This document shows positions 1-5,773 of a stretch of DNA of 5,808 bases, piece by piece. Each line of letters starts with the position of its first letter. Positions within the stretch are counted from its first letter, which is position 1. A program made the translations under genes and the position numbers. Origin of the DNA: an uncultured Clostridium sp. (lineage in GTDB: Bacteria > Bacillota > Clostridia > TANB77 > CAG-508); the NCBI GenBank assembly GCA_950059165.1, contig CATLUC010000098.1:1-5808 (forward strand), given 5' to 3'. A model generated the notes under the pieces. That model was not told where the DNA came from. It saw only the letters and a program-made list of their open reading frames with translations, and ran no database searches.

Positions 1-547
1 ATCCAGGATAAGCAACCCATTCTGTAAAAAAATTATCTTTATCATCAACATTCATCACACAATGTGCAGCAGTTACAAGAACTTTAGCACTAGCCATATA
101 ACCAGAAGCAACAAGTTCTTTACCATAAACATCTGCTTTTATGCGACATATAGCTCTATATGGAAATGTTGATATATTTGTAACTGGGTTATATACAGCA
201 CGAGGAGAAATATTTTTATTTGAAATTGTATTAGCCAAAGGGTCATATGGTTCTATCCTATCAGAAAGCTCTCCATTTCTAATATTTTTACTAGTTACAG
301 ACTTTTTTAATTGTTTCATATCCACTTTTTTTGTTATTCCTGTAGATGCATCATATTCCATTATCTCTTGGTCTTCAATAATAGATTCTTCTGCCCCTAC
401 ACTATTAAAAGTCATATCTTTTGTTATTTTTTGCTTTTTATTTGATATAGTATTCATAGCATTAACATTTGAAGTAATAGATAATGTTGAAAACATTAAG
501 GTAAGCAATAATGTAATTAGTAGTTTTTTTAATATTTTTTTATTCAT
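1..547 (-). CDS. Secreted V8-like (S1 family) serine protease, N-terminal part, runs off left edge
   Basis: This is an open frame of 182 codons from an ATG at 547, cut by the window edge before any stop. Residues 1-30 form a signal peptide: a Lys-rich start (MNKKILKK), a Leu/Ile/Thr hydrophobic core, and a likely cleavage site after the VNA at 28-30. Residues 31 to about 115 look like a charged pro-region. The protease domain follows, with FPYRAICRI at 128-136 and VLVTAAHCV at 156-164. The latter contains the catalytic His162 of trypsin-like serine proteases, and the FPYRAI context resembles glutamyl endopeptidases of the V8/Mpr type. The catalytic Asp and Ser lie outside the window, so activity and Glu specificity cannot be judged. 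The Cys that usually pairs with the one after the catalytic His seems to be Ala147 in ASGY, while Cys134 is nearby. The start is supported by a purine-rich AAAGGGGAAAG ribosome binding site 5-10 bases upstream. Family call is firm; exact specificity is inference. Confidence 0.88.
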   Translation of the reverse strand, partial: MNKKILKKLLITLLLTLMFSTLSITSNVNAMNTISNKKQKITKDMTFNSVGAEESIIEDQEIMEYDASTGITKKVDMKQLKKSVTSKNIRNGELSDRIEPYDPLANTISNKNISPRAVYNPVTNISTFPYRAICRIKADVYGKELVASGYMASAKVLVTAAHCVMNVDDKDNFFTEWVAYPG

Positions 548-592
548 TGTTCTTTCCCCTTTCATTATATTTATAAAATTTTCTATAGCTAC

Positions 593-621
593 ATATTATC
601 ATATATTTTTTTCCAAATCAA
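593..621 (-). promoter_or_regulatory. Probable sigma-A promoter of the protease gene
   Basis: On the minus strand TTGATT (621-616) and TAATAT (598-593) are separated by 17 bases. A GATAAT overlaps at 600-595 with 15-base spacing as an alternative -10. Transcription would start near 586, leaving a leader of about 40 bases. The flanks are very AT-rich, so chance matches are easy; this is inferred from spacing and position. Confidence 0.45.
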
Positions 622-626
622 TAGAT

Positions 627-645
627 ATTACAAAAAAAATGTAAT
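627..645. promoter_or_regulatory. Dyad ATTACA-N7-TGTAAT just upstream of the protease -35
   Basis: A perfect 6-bp inverted repeat with a 7-base A-rich centre lies 5 bases beyond the proposed -35 element, where an activator or an UP-like A-tract could act. It may equally be a chance palindrome in AT-rich DNA. No regulator can be named. Confidence 0.25.
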
Positions 646-659
646 TTTTTTCCAACATT

Positions 660-673
660 GTTACAATTCACAG
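660..673 (+). repeat. Left terminal inverted repeat of the IS66 element
   Basis: GTTACAATTCACAG is identical to the reverse complement of 2486-2499. A further loose match (AAATAAAA) follows with a few bases of offset. It lies on the transposase 3' side. Confidence 0.75.
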
Positions 674-689
674 CCCAAATAAAAAACAC

Positions 690-726
690 CCTAATTAGAG
701 GGAATACTTTCATCTCTCTAATTAGG
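690..726. terminator. Bidirectional hairpin terminator at the 3' end of the IS66 transposase
   Basis: Bases 690-703 pair with 713-726 (14 bp with one G-T) around a 9-base loop. A run of six A precedes the stem (681-686) and six T follow it (730-735), so it can work on both strands. On the minus strand the U tract is at 686-681, just after the transposase stop at 736-734. It would keep leftward IS transcripts from reaching the protease gene. Confidence 0.8.
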
Positions 727-733
727 ATATTTT

Positions 734-2194
734 TTAATCAACTTTATTTTCTAAAATTTGTTTTAAAGTATATGGTTTTCCAACACTTAATCTCAGTAAT
801 GCATTATAAACATTAACATTATTTCGATTACATGTTTCAATGTATGTTTTTATTGTTGCATACCATTTTGCACTTTCTTCGCTCCAGAATTGCCCTGCTG
901 ACTTCATCTTTGATTTTGCTCCTCTTAGACTTCTTTCGCTTAGATTATTTGTGAATGGTATGTCAAAATCATATACCCATAAGAAATATTCATTTTTGTA
1001 ATCTAATATTCAAAGTATCAATGTGGATTCCTCTGATACATAGTATTTTTGTTTCTCTTCTTCATTCTCTTTATATGCTTTTATTATTCGTTTTCGTTAG
1101 CAGTTCTATTAGTTTCTTCGCCCATACATGATTTAAGTTATCTATTACTTTTTTGAGGTCACTTATTAAATGCCTATTACATTCAGCATTTTTAAATATA
1201 TATTCATCATTATAATTTATTTTATTATGGTCATGTTCTACTACTGTTTTTTCTGATAATGCACTTAATACTCCATCTTCATCTAGTCCTTCTTTGTTTT
1301 TATGGCTATGTGCTGTGTATAATGCTAATTTCTCTGTTCCATAAAATCTTAGACAACTCCTTTTCGTGTTTATCATTATTACTGTATCGTCCCAATGCAA
1401 TAATTGTTGCTTGACTATTTCCTTTTTTATTTCTTTAATAAAGCCTTCTAATCTTTTTGAGGCTTTTCTTGTAATTTTGCTATATATCCTTCACTTAGCT
1501 CTATTTCTCCATTTGTTAGCCCATATGTTACTTTTTGTGCTTTATTCATTGTTACATTTGCTTCATTCATAAGTGTTAATTCCAATGCTTGTACTTCTGG
1601 TCCATATTGATTTTCTTCTTTTAAATTATTTGGTATATCTTCATGAAATTTTTTTCCACATTCTTTACATTCATATTCTATAAATTGGTGGCGTCTTTTT
1701 ACTACAACTATTTTGTAGTCTAGTTCATCTTTTTCTTTTATTTCTCCTGTTTTCTTTATTTCAATACTATTGCAACATGGACATTTCTCTACACCATGTT
1801 CTATTATCTCATTTATTTCTTCATCTTTAAATTTTTCTAGTTTATGCTTTTTATGTCCAATTTGACCCCATTTGGCTTTATTACTTTTTTCTCTTGTGTT
1901 TGGTATTACTTTCTTTTTATGTATTGGTGTCATTGATGTTGGTATTCCATGATTTGTTCTATCTATGTTTAATAATGCCTTTAATCTAGCTATTTCATAT
2001 TCTTGTTCTTTTATTGTATTTTCTAATTGTCTTTTATCTTCTTTTGCTTTTTGTTCATTCTCAATGAAAGTTTGTATTTGACTTTCTGCAAGCCTTTGAG
2101 AATATTTTAATTGTCTGATTTCTTCTGATAATTTGTCATTTTTTATTAACAAATCTTCATAATCTTTATAAAAACTATTTTTTATTTTAATCAT
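734..2194 (-). pseudogene. tnpC: IS66 transposase (TnpC), broken by two frameshifts and an in-frame stop
   Basis: The first frame (2194-1448, 248 residues) has a long coiled coil at about 10-75, then a zinc-finger region with CPCC at 138-141 and CKEC at 176-179, then the start of the IS66 catalytic domain. A missing A in the AAAA run at 1464-1467 shifts the frame. The protein continues as ASKRLEGF...HWDDTVIMIN...VVEHDHNK to about 1088, carrying the first two catalytic Asp residues. A second frame change near 1078-1090 leads to AYKENEEEKQKYY. This joint lacks a stretch that relatives usually have, so a small deletion is likely. A TGA at 1012-1010 interrupts the next part, after which PFTNNLSERSLRG supplies the catalytic Glu, and the frame ends with TAA at 736-734. 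All three DDE residues are recognisable but no single frame joins them. ATG at 2194 is preferred to TTG at 2203 because AAAGG (2208-2204) is 9 bases from the ATG but abuts the TTG. Confidence 0.88.
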
Positions 2195-2270
2195 TTTTAC
2201 CAACCTTTAACAATTATTTTTATGTTCTTATTATATATCAAAAGTCAACAAATTGCACGTTTCAATAGTT

Positions 2271-2286
2271 TTACAGAAATATTACA
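2271..2286 (+). repeat. Subterminal direct repeat, copy 1
   Basis: TTACAGAAATATTACA differs from the copy at 2451-2466 by one base. It contains two TTACA units and the same TTACA core as the IS terminal repeat, which would suit a transposase binding site. That role is inference. Confidence 0.45.
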
Positions 2287-2347
2287 TCTCATAAATACAG
2301 TATAAACTTATTTAAACTAAATTGTAATTGAAAATGAAGAAAAAAGA

Positions 2348-2397
2348 AAATAAAGTATGCATATTATATCCTAGCCATTTCTATACATACTTTATTT
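2348..2397. terminator. Hairpin with flanking A and T tracts inside the IS66 right end
   Basis: Bases 2348-2359 pair perfectly with 2386-2397 (12 bp), and a 3-bp extension follows after one mismatch. The 5' side is preceded by an A-rich tract and the 3' side is followed by TTAGG and T-runs at 2403-2413. The stem is AT-rich, so strength is uncertain. On the minus strand it lies upstream of the transposase gene and could block transcription entering the IS from outside. Confidence 0.5.
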
Positions 2398-2450
2398 ATT
2401 AGGTTTTTCTTTTTATAGATATAAATTAGTTTTTTTGTGTTAAGTTTTGA

Positions 2451-2466
2451 TTACAGCAATATTACA
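2451..2466 (+). repeat. Subterminal direct repeat, copy 2
   Basis: TTACAGCAATATTACA is one base different from 2271-2286, exactly 180 bases downstream of it, and 19 bases inside the right terminal repeat. Confidence 0.45.
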
Positions 2467-2485
2467 GCCTTTTATTTAAGAGGAA

Positions 2486-2499
2486 CTGTGAATTGTAAC
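2486..2499 (-). repeat. Right terminal inverted repeat of the IS66 element
   Basis: CTGTGAATTGTAAC is the exact reverse complement of 660-673. It lies 38 bases upstream of the ffs -35 element, so the insertion left that promoter intact. Confidence 0.75.
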
Positions 2500-2537
2500 T
2501 TATAATCTTATAACTAATAAAAAATGTCATAAAATAC

Positions 2538-2566
2538 TTGATTAAATTAAAAATTCATTATATAAT
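2538..2566 (+). promoter_or_regulatory. Strong sigma-A promoter for ffs (and probably the dnaX operon)
   Basis: TTGATT (2538-2543) and a perfect TATAAT (2561-2566) are separated by exactly 17 bases. The predicted start near 2573 lies about 8 bases before the closing stem of the SRP RNA, as expected for a highly expressed stable RNA. No other good promoter is evident before dnaX. Confidence 0.85.
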
Positions 2567-2580
2567 ACGTTTAAAGCTTA

Positions 2581-2701
2581 AAAGCTTAATCTTTGTATGG
2601 AGAGAATCCAATAAAGACCTATGAATCTTGTCAGGTCCGGAAGGAAGCAGCAATAAGTAGAAATCTTTATGTGGAATCTTTCCATAGAGAGATTAAGCTT
2701 T
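2581..2701 (+). ncRNA. ffs: Signal recognition particle RNA, small bacterial type (4.5S-like)
   Basis: The conserved SRP domain IV is unmistakable: GTCAGGTCCGGAAGGAAGCAGC at 2630-2651 (written here as the sum of GTCAGGTCC, the GGAA tetraloop at 2639-2642, and GGAAGCAGC). This is the Ffh/SRP54 binding region, and the RNA targets ribosomes making membrane and secreted proteins to FtsY at the membrane. The ends close with a perfect 12-bp helix, 2581-2592 with 2690-2701. TATGGA and TCCATA form the next helix. The length of about 121 bases and the promoter directly upstream leave no room for an Alu domain, so this is the small type rather than the about 270-base Bacillus subtilis type. No terminator follows, so the 3' end is probably made by processing of a transcript that continues into dnaX. 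Exact ends are estimated from pairing. Confidence 0.95.
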
Positions 2702-2703
2702 AA

Positions 2704-2765
2704 AAGTTGGTAATTAAAGAAAAACGCATACTAAATACCAAGAATATTTAAGCAAATACCAACTT
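2704..2765 (+). promoter_or_regulatory. Inverted repeat in the ffs-dnaX spacer, possible processing hairpin
   Basis: AAGTTGGTA at 2704-2712 can pair with TACCAACTT at 2757-2765. A nearer copy of TACCAA (2736-2741) offers a competing 6-bp pairing with TTGGTA. There is no T-run after either, so neither is a good terminator. A role in separating SRP RNA from the dnaX message, or in the dnaX leader, is inference. Confidence 0.35.
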
Positions 2766-2791
2766 AAAACTAGCACATAGGATGTGATAAT

Positions 2792-4432
2792 ATGGGATAT
2801 ACAGCACTATATAGGAAATTTAGGCCTCAAACATTTTCCGAAATGGTTGGACAAGAAGCAATTATAAAAACACTAAAAAACCAAATTATGGCACAAAGAG
2901 TAGGTCATGCATATCTTTTCAATGGTGGAAGAGGAACAGGAAAAACATCAGCAGCAAAAATTTTAGCAAGAGCTATAAATTGTCTAAACCCAAAAGATGG
3001 AGAACCATGTAATGAATGTGAAATATGCAAAAGTGCTCTTTCAGGGGCTTTAACAGACATTGTAGAAATGGACGCAGCATCAAACAACAGTGTAGAAGAT
3101 ATAAGAAGCATTCGTGAAGAGGTAAATTTTTTACCAACTAAAGCAAAATACAGAGTTTATATCATAGATGAGGTACATATGTTATCAACTGGTGCTTTTA
3201 ATGCTTTATTAAAAACACTTGAAGAGCCACCAAAACACGTAAAATTCATTTTAGCGACAACAGAACCACAAAAATTGCCAGCAACAATACTATCAAGATG
3301 TCAAAGGTTCGACTTTAAAAGAATTTCAAATGATGACATAATTAAAAGGTTAGAAATTGTGTGTAAAGAAAGCAATATAGAAGCAACAAAAGGGGCTTTA
3401 GCAATCATTGCAAGTTTATCTGAAGGAGCAATGAGGGACAGTTTGTCAATTCTAGAAAGATGTATTCAAGACGGAGAAAATAAAATTGATGAAAATAAAA
3501 TAAAAGATTTAATAGGAATTCCCAAAGTTACTTTAGTAAATGGCATTATACAAGCAATTTTAGAATATGATGTAAATAAAGCATTAGAAAATGTAGAAAA
3601 TGTTTTAAAAGAAGGAAAAGACATAGGTAATCTTATTTGGGAAATGATAAAATATGTAAAAGACATATTGATATATCAAGCAACAAAACAGTTAGAATTA
3701 TACAATGAAGAAGAACAAAGCCAAATAAAAGCAATTTCAGAAATGTCAAATAAAGATAAATTAGTAGATTTAATTTATAAATTATCAGAATTAGAAAGTG
3801 ACATAAAATGGTCAACGCAAAAAACAATAGTATTTCAAGCAGGCATAATAAAATTGTGTAATGAGAAAAAAAAAATAGGTGAAGAAATAGAAAAAAGAGT
3901 AGGAAGCCTAGAAGAATACATAAAATCAGGAAATATAAAACAAACCTTTATAAATAATACTAATTTAGCACCAAATTCTAATAATGTAACACTAAATACA
4001 AAGGGGACTTTTAATGCTCCTATAAATAATAATATGGGTACTACTGTGACTTCAAATAAAAATGTTAGAACAACAGCAACTAAGAAAAAATATTCTAGTA
4101 ATCCAGCCCAGTATTGGCCTGAAATAATAAATGATTTAAAACAAAATGGTAAAATAGTTTTATACACAAATTTAATAGGAACAGTAGCAAAAGAATTAAA
4201 TGATATGGTAGTTGGAATTGAATTCCCAAATGGAATGACGCCTTTTGGAAAGGCAGTATTAGAAAAACAAGAAAACATAAGGGAAATTACAAATTTAGTA
4301 TCTATGGCTTGTGGCAAAGAAATGCAAATAAAATATTTAGCACAAAGTAATAATCAGCCAAAACTAACAAATGAAGAAAATTTGCAACAATTTGCTAACC
4401 AGTCAGATATACCATTTAACATAATAGAATGA
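2792..4432 (+). CDS. dnaX: DNA polymerase III clamp-loader subunit tau/gamma
   Basis: This 546-residue AAA+ ATPase assembles with the delta and delta-prime subunits to load the beta clamp at replication forks. Visible motifs: the YRKFRPQTF start of the family, Walker A GGRGTGKT at 45-52, a zinc site with Cys64, Cys73, Cys76 and Cys79, Walker B IIDEVH at 124-129, sensor 1 ATTEP at 155-159, SRC at 168-170, and the sensor 2 helix GAMRDSL at 212-218. Residues about 235-360 form the oligomerisation region. A low-complexity Asn/Thr-rich linker follows at about 376-430, then a tau-type C-terminal domain from about 433 (PAQYWPEIINDLKQNGK). The ATG has an AGGA 9 bases upstream. It is the first protein gene after ffs, with ybaB 31 bases downstream. 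A ten-A run at codons 359-362 may produce a shorter gamma form. Confidence 0.97.
   Translation: MGYTALYRKFRPQTFSEMVGQEAIIKTLKNQIMAQRVGHAYLFNGGRGTGKTSAAKILARAINCLNPKDGEPCNECEICKSALSGALTDIVEMDAASNNSVEDIRSIREEVNFLPTKAKYRVYIIDEVHMLSTGAFNALLKTLEEPPKHVKFILATTEPQKLPATILSRCQRFDFKRISNDDIIKRLEIVCKESNIEATKGALAIIASLSEGAMRDSLSILERCIQDGENKIDENKIKDLIGIPKVTLVNGIIQAILEYDVNKALENVENVLKEGKDIGNLIWEMIKYVKDILIYQATKQLELYNEEEQSQIKAISEMSNKDKLVDLIYKLSELESDIKWSTQKTIVFQAGIIKLCNEKKKIGEEIEKRVGSLEEYIKSGNIKQTFINNTNLAPNSNNVTLNTKGTFNAPINNNMGTTVTSNKNVRTTATKKKYSSNPAQYWPEIINDLKQNGKIVLYTNLIGTVAKELNDMVVGIEFPNGMTPFGKAVLEKQENIREITNLVSMACGKEMQIKYLAQSNNQPKLTNEENLQQFANQSDIPFNIIE
3866..3875 (+). promoter_or_regulatory. A10 slippery run in dnaX, candidate gamma-generating site
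   Basis: Ten consecutive A bases encode Lys359-Lys361 and the first base of Ile362, right after the oligomerisation region. A transcript with one A fewer reads TAG (3876-3878) directly after Lys361, giving 361 residues. One A more, or a -1 ribosomal slip, reads AAT AGG TGA (stop at 3880-3882), giving 363 residues. Known dnaX genes make gamma by ribosomal frameshifting in E. coli or by transcriptional slippage on an A-run in Thermus thermophilus. Only a weak 4-bp hairpin (TAGG with CCTA, 3900-3910) follows, which favours polymerase slippage. Use in vivo is not shown. Confidence 0.5.
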
Positions 4433-4463
4433 TAAAATATATCAAGGGAAAGGAGAATGAAAA

Positions 4464-4808
4464 ATGAGTAAAAGAGGAGGTTTCCCAGGAGGAATGGGAG
4501 GATTTGGAGGCATGAATATCAATAATTTGATGAAAGAAGCCAAAAAAATGCAAGCAGATATGGAGAAATCACAAGCAGAGCTAGCAAGTAAAGAATTTGA
4601 AGCATCAGCAGGTGGTGGAGCTATAACTGTAAAAGTTTCTGGAGAAAAAGCTATAAAAGAAATAAAAATTAAGCCAGATGTTGTAGACCCAGAAGATGTA
4701 GAAATGCTAGAGGATTTAATATTAACTTGTGTAAATGAAGCATTAAGAAAAGTAGATAGTGAACAAGCAGCACAACTTGGAAAATTCAATATACCAGGAC
4801 TTATGTAA
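4464..4808 (+). CDS. ybaB: YbaB/EbfC family nucleoid-associated DNA-binding protein
   Basis: This 114-residue protein belongs to the small YbaB/EbfC family, which forms dimers that bind DNA and associate with the nucleoid. It has a Gly/Met/Phe-rich N-terminus (GGFPGGMGGFGGMN at 5-18), a family-typical helix NLMKEAKKMQADMEK at 20-34, and the strand region GGGAITVKVSGEKAIKEIKI. A C-terminal helix follows with the conserved pattern DLILTCVNEALRK. The length is normal for the family. The ATG is preceded by AGGAG at 4451-4455 with 8-base spacing. It sits between dnaX and recR, 14 bases before the latter, as in many bacteria, which suggests co-expression and a link to repair or chromosome maintenance. 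Confidence 0.95.
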   Translation: MSKRGGFPGGMGGFGGMNINNLMKEAKKMQADMEKSQAELASKEFEASAGGGAITVKVSGEKAIKEIKIKPDVVDPEDVEMLEDLILTCVNEALRKVDSEQAAQLGKFNIPGLM

Positions 4809-4822
4809 GGGAAGGAAGTAAA

Positions 4823-5422
4823 ATGTCATTATATTCACCATCAATAGAAAAATTAATAGAAAGTTTTGAAAGGTTACCAAGCATCGGGCATAAAACTGCT
4901 GCGAGGCTTGCTTTTTATATTTTAAACAGTTCAGAGGAAGAAACAAATGAATTTATTTCTTCTATTGTAAATGCTAAGAAAAATTTAAAGTATTGTAGCA
5001 AATGTTTTAACATTTCAGATACAGACCCATGCAATATTTGTGGAAATCCTAAAAGAGATAATGCAATTATATGTGTTGTAGAAGATGTAAGGGACATTAT
5101 AGCAATGGAAAAAACACATGAGTTCAAAGGAGTTTACCATGTTTTACATGGTTCGATTTCCCCAATGAATGGAATTGGTCCTGATGATATTAAAATTAAA
5201 GAGCTTTTAGCAAGGCTTATGAATGGACAAGTAAAAGAGGTCATACTTGCTACAAACCCTAGAGTAGAGGGAGAAGCAACTGCTATGTATTTGTCTAAAT
5301 TGATAAAACCATTAGGAATTATAGTAACTAGAATTGCTCATGGAATTCCAGTTGGTGGGGATTTGGAATATACAGATGAAATAACATTAACTAAAGCATT
5401 AGAGGGAAGACGAGAATTATAA
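4823..5422 (+). CDS. recR: Recombination mediator RecR
   Basis: RecR works with RecO (and RecF) to load RecA on single-stranded DNA at gaps and stalled forks. At 199 residues it has the usual family length and all expected parts. These are a helix-hairpin-helix region (FERLPSIGHKTAARLAFYIL, 15-34), a zinc finger (Cys58, Cys61, Cys70, Cys73), and a Toprim domain with VVED at 85-88, HVLHG at 106-110 and ATNPRVEGEATA at 143-154. The conserved tail TRIAHGIPVGGDLEYTDE begins at 169. Arg147 stands where many relatives have a Thr or Asn, a mild variation. An AAGGAAG ribosome binding site at 4812-4818 fixes the start. It is the last gene of the operon, and its stop is followed by a strong terminator. 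Confidence 0.97.
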   Translation: MSLYSPSIEKLIESFERLPSIGHKTAARLAFYILNSSEEETNEFISSIVNAKKNLKYCSKCFNISDTDPCNICGNPKRDNAIICVVEDVRDIIAMEKTHEFKGVYHVLHGSISPMNGIGPDDIKIKELLARLMNGQVKEVILATNPRVEGEATAMYLSKLIKPLGIIVTRIAHGIPVGGDLEYTDEITLTKALEGRREL

Positions 5423-5447
5423 ATTTAAATAATAAAAAAACACGAAG

Positions 5448-5503
5448 AGTGGGAATTCTAATAAGAACACAATATTATTCTTATTGGAATTCTCATTGTT
5501 TTT
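5448..5503. terminator. Strong bidirectional terminator between recR and the XRE gene
   Basis: Bases 5448-5467 pair with 5478-5497 in a 20-bp stem that includes four G-T pairs, around a 10-base loop. The plus-strand T-run is at 5499-5503. On the minus strand seven T follow (complement of the A-run at 5434-5440), a few bases after the stem. It ends both recR and the converging XRE gene, whose stop (5504-5502) overlaps the plus-strand T-run. Confidence 0.88.
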
Positions 5504-5720
5504 AGTGCTTTGGTGGATATGGTTTAAATTCATTTGTCAAACCAAGTATATAATCTGTTGAAGTATTATAATAATTAGCTAATTTTATTAAATGGTCAAT
5601 TTGTAAGTTATTTATTCCATTTTCTATTTGTGAATAGCTATTTTGTTGTATGCCTAGCAATGTAGCAATCTGTTTTTGACTCTTGTTGTTATCTTCTCTT
5701 AAATCTCTTATTCTATACAT
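5502..5720 (-). CDS. Small XRE-family (Cro/CI-type) helix-turn-helix regulator
   Basis: The 72-residue product is almost entirely one HTH_3 domain. RIRDLREDNNKSQKQIATLL at 4-22 covers helix 1 and the start of the motif, GIQQNSYSQIENG at 23-35 holds the recognition helix, and LIKLANYYNTSTDYILGL at 44-61 is the typical end of the fold. There is no extra sensor or oligomerisation domain, so it is probably a small dimeric repressor; targets are unknown. The ATG at 5720 is chosen because GAGGTGG (5733-5727) lies 6 bases upstream. A GTG at 5729 in the same frame overlaps that site and would add MAK. It converges on recR and shares the terminator. No toxin or phage gene is visible beside it, but the right edge is close. 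Confidence 0.9.
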   Translation of the reverse strand: MYRIRDLREDNNKSQKQIATLLGIQQNSYSQIENGINNLQIDHLIKLANYYNTSTDYILGLTNEFKPYPPKH

Positions 5721-5743
5721 TTTAGCCACCTCAAAAATATTTT

Positions 5744-5773
5744 ATAATATCTTTAAAAAATGTAGTGTTACAA
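5744..5773 (-). promoter_or_regulatory. Possible promoter of the XRE gene
   Basis: On the minus strand TTGTAA (5773-5768) and TATTAT (5749-5744) are 18 bases apart, placing the start near 5737 with a very short leader. Both boxes are imperfect in AT-rich DNA. No clear operator dyad for self-repression was found. Confidence 0.4.

Larger units (their letters stand above)
660..2499 (-). mobile_element. Degenerate IS66-family insertion sequence (ISBst12-like, transposase only)
   Basis: The ends are defined by a perfect 14-bp inverted repeat, GTTACAATTCACAG at 660-673 and its complement at 2486-2499. They enclose a single broken IS66 transposase gene read leftward, giving about 1.84 kb. No tnpA or tnpB accessory gene is visible, which fits the ISBst12-type subgroup. 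The transposase stop lies about 60 bases from the left end, while nearly 300 bases of non-coding DNA separate its start from the right end. IS66 elements usually make 8-bp target duplications, but the bases flanking these ends (CCAACATT on the left, TTATAATC on the right) do not match. The insertion may therefore be old, rearranged, or have ends slightly different from those given. It lies in the intergenic region between the protease and ffs promoters. Confidence 0.8.
2209..2537. other. Gene-free stretch: IS66 right end and ffs upstream region
   Basis: I see no plausible coding region on either strand here. It holds the leader side of the transposase, a 16-base near-identical direct repeat pair (2271-2286 and 2451-2466), a hairpin at 2348-2397, the right terminal repeat at 2486-2499, and 38 AT-rich bases between the IS end and the ffs -35 box. 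A transposase promoter should lie here on the minus strand. TTGACT (2253-2248) and TATAAT (2240-2235) are both present but too close together to form one promoter, so I do not call it. Confidence 0.6.

Noticed and set aside
141..644. A 167-codon plus-strand open frame rich in Phe, Ile and Ser
   Set aside because: It lies opposite the protease gene, whose minus-strand reading gives a signal peptide and TAAHC motif. The plus reading has no recognisable domain and is a complement artefact.
1448..1470. Programmed frameshift in the IS66 transposase
   Set aside because: The run is only four A, IS66 transposases are not known to need such recoding, and further lesions downstream indicate plain decay.
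2235..2253. TTGACT and TATAAT on the minus strand as a transposase promoter
   Set aside because: Both boxes are good matches but only 7 bases separate them, which does not suit a sigma-A promoter.
2704..2765. Intrinsic terminator for the SRP RNA
   Set aside because: The stem has a 44-base loop and no T-run follows, so it does not meet the usual terminator pattern.
3835..4317. A 160-codon minus-strand open frame
   Set aside because: It is antisense to the dnaX tail, hydrophobic only because it complements A-rich codons, and has no credible ribosome binding site or family motif.
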